A stretch of DNA of 64,000 bases from Nepenthes gracilis. Its lineage: Eukaryota; Streptophyta; Magnoliopsida; Caryophyllales; Nepenthaceae. The DNA is taken from assembly GCA_033239525.1 (NCBI GenBank), contig BSYO01000004.1, forward strand, positions 16,096,037-16,160,036. The letters are read 5' to 3'. This document shows positions 63,645 to 64,000 of the stretch, one piece after another. Made by a program: the position numbers and the translations under genes. The stretch's first letter is position 1. Every line of letters begins with the position of its first letter. Below the pieces are notes generated by a model. It was not told the DNA's origin, searched no databases, and saw only the letters and a program-made list of their open reading frames with translations.

Positions 63645-64000
63645 CAGCAAAAAAGAATCTGATACCAAGTCAGCCACCTCATCGTCAGGAGAAGGTTGGT
63701 TTATCATAGTGGGATCAACCACCGTGCCAAGAGCAGCCACAGGGCCCTCTTCGGAGATCAGCCTACCAGGCAGCATGGCATCTCCATCGTCCACAAAATC
63801 CAATGGGTCAGAATCCAACCCAGGACCCCAGGTCACAGCAATGAATTTTGGATGAGCACATGTAGCAGGAGATGCTGGACAATTAGCCTGAGCATGAGAC
63901 AGCTCATTAAACTGAGAGCAAACTGGTATCTTAGAAGGACAGTTGGTAGATTTGGGGATATCCGAAGAATCCATCACAGAATCCGCTGAAATTGTAAACG
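63645..64000 (-). pseudogene. LINE ORF1 linker fragment
   Basis: An open minus frame rich in Asp/Ser/Pro (SDPLDFVDDGDAMLPG, INQPSPDDEVADLVSD), like the ORF1 linkers of the LINEs here but without DUF4283 or a knuckle inside the window. It is cut on the left by the A-run of the plus-strand element at 63641 and runs off the right edge. Assignment rests on composition and context. Confidence 0.45.

Noticed and set aside
1..64000. LTR retrotransposon or pararetrovirus remnants
   Set aside because: No long terminal repeats, primer-binding site, protease, integrase or RNase H motifs. RT blocks and gene order are of L1-type LINEs.

Overview
This window is plant nuclear DNA made almost entirely of one interacting group of non-LTR retrotransposons. 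I see no host gene, rRNA gene, functional tRNA gene or LTR element. The coding remnants are typical of angiosperm L1-type LINEs: ORF1 with a DUF4283 domain, with or without a CCHC zinc knuckle, then ORF2 with an APE-like endonuclease, a reverse transcriptase with a FADD box and a C-terminal zf-RVT domain. I cannot name the species; a flowering plant with a LINE-rich genome is the safe statement. Boundaries were read by eye and may be off by a few bases.

The organising feature is a shared 3' terminus. In element sense it is a stem-loop, then a T-rich stretch, then a CTTACTTACC-type end and an A-run. On the other strand it appears as a T-run followed by GGTAAGTAAG. It ends elements of every size, from about 15 bp to 6.6 kb. 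I could bracket 21 insertions with target-site duplications (TSDs), mostly 13-17 bp and four of them imperfect or short, and they are nested inside one another.

Layout. 1-2770: internally deleted LINE (minus). 3040-4203: CGGAGTG-repeat module with one insertion. 4203-7481: LINE with decayed ORF2 (minus). 7482-10.5k: non-autonomous element (minus) holding a 2.1 kb plus-strand element. 10.8-13.65k: LINE keeping ORF1 and the ORF2 C-terminus (plus). 13.69-18.58k: ORF1 LINE (plus) interrupted by a 2.9 kb nest. 18.585-about 43.6k: one old minus-strand element broken by a chain of insertions, including three tRNA-headed chimeras, one 203-bp SINE, a 6.6 kb LINE (29306-35920) and an ORF1-only LINE (36083-43017). 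43.64-48.96k: ORF1-only LINE (plus) with two insertions and a 100-N gap. 48.96-51.77k: minus-strand fragments. 51.77-60.37k: the longest LINE copy (minus), with a 653-codon open ORF1. 60.37-61.68k: 5' part of another LINE (minus). 61.68-63.64k: CGGAGTG array (plus) with two insertions and a switched 3' module. 63.64-64k: ORF1 fragment.

How the parts work together (inference). ORF2-encoding LINEs supply endonuclease and reverse transcriptase that recognise the shared 3' end. ORF1-only, ORF1 plus zf-RVT, 3'UTR-only, tail-only and SINE-headed derivatives appear to be mobilised through it. Junctions at a Pol III-style T-run, microhomology joins and insertions of only 8-12 nt plus poly-A suggest a reverse transcriptase that aborts and switches template often.
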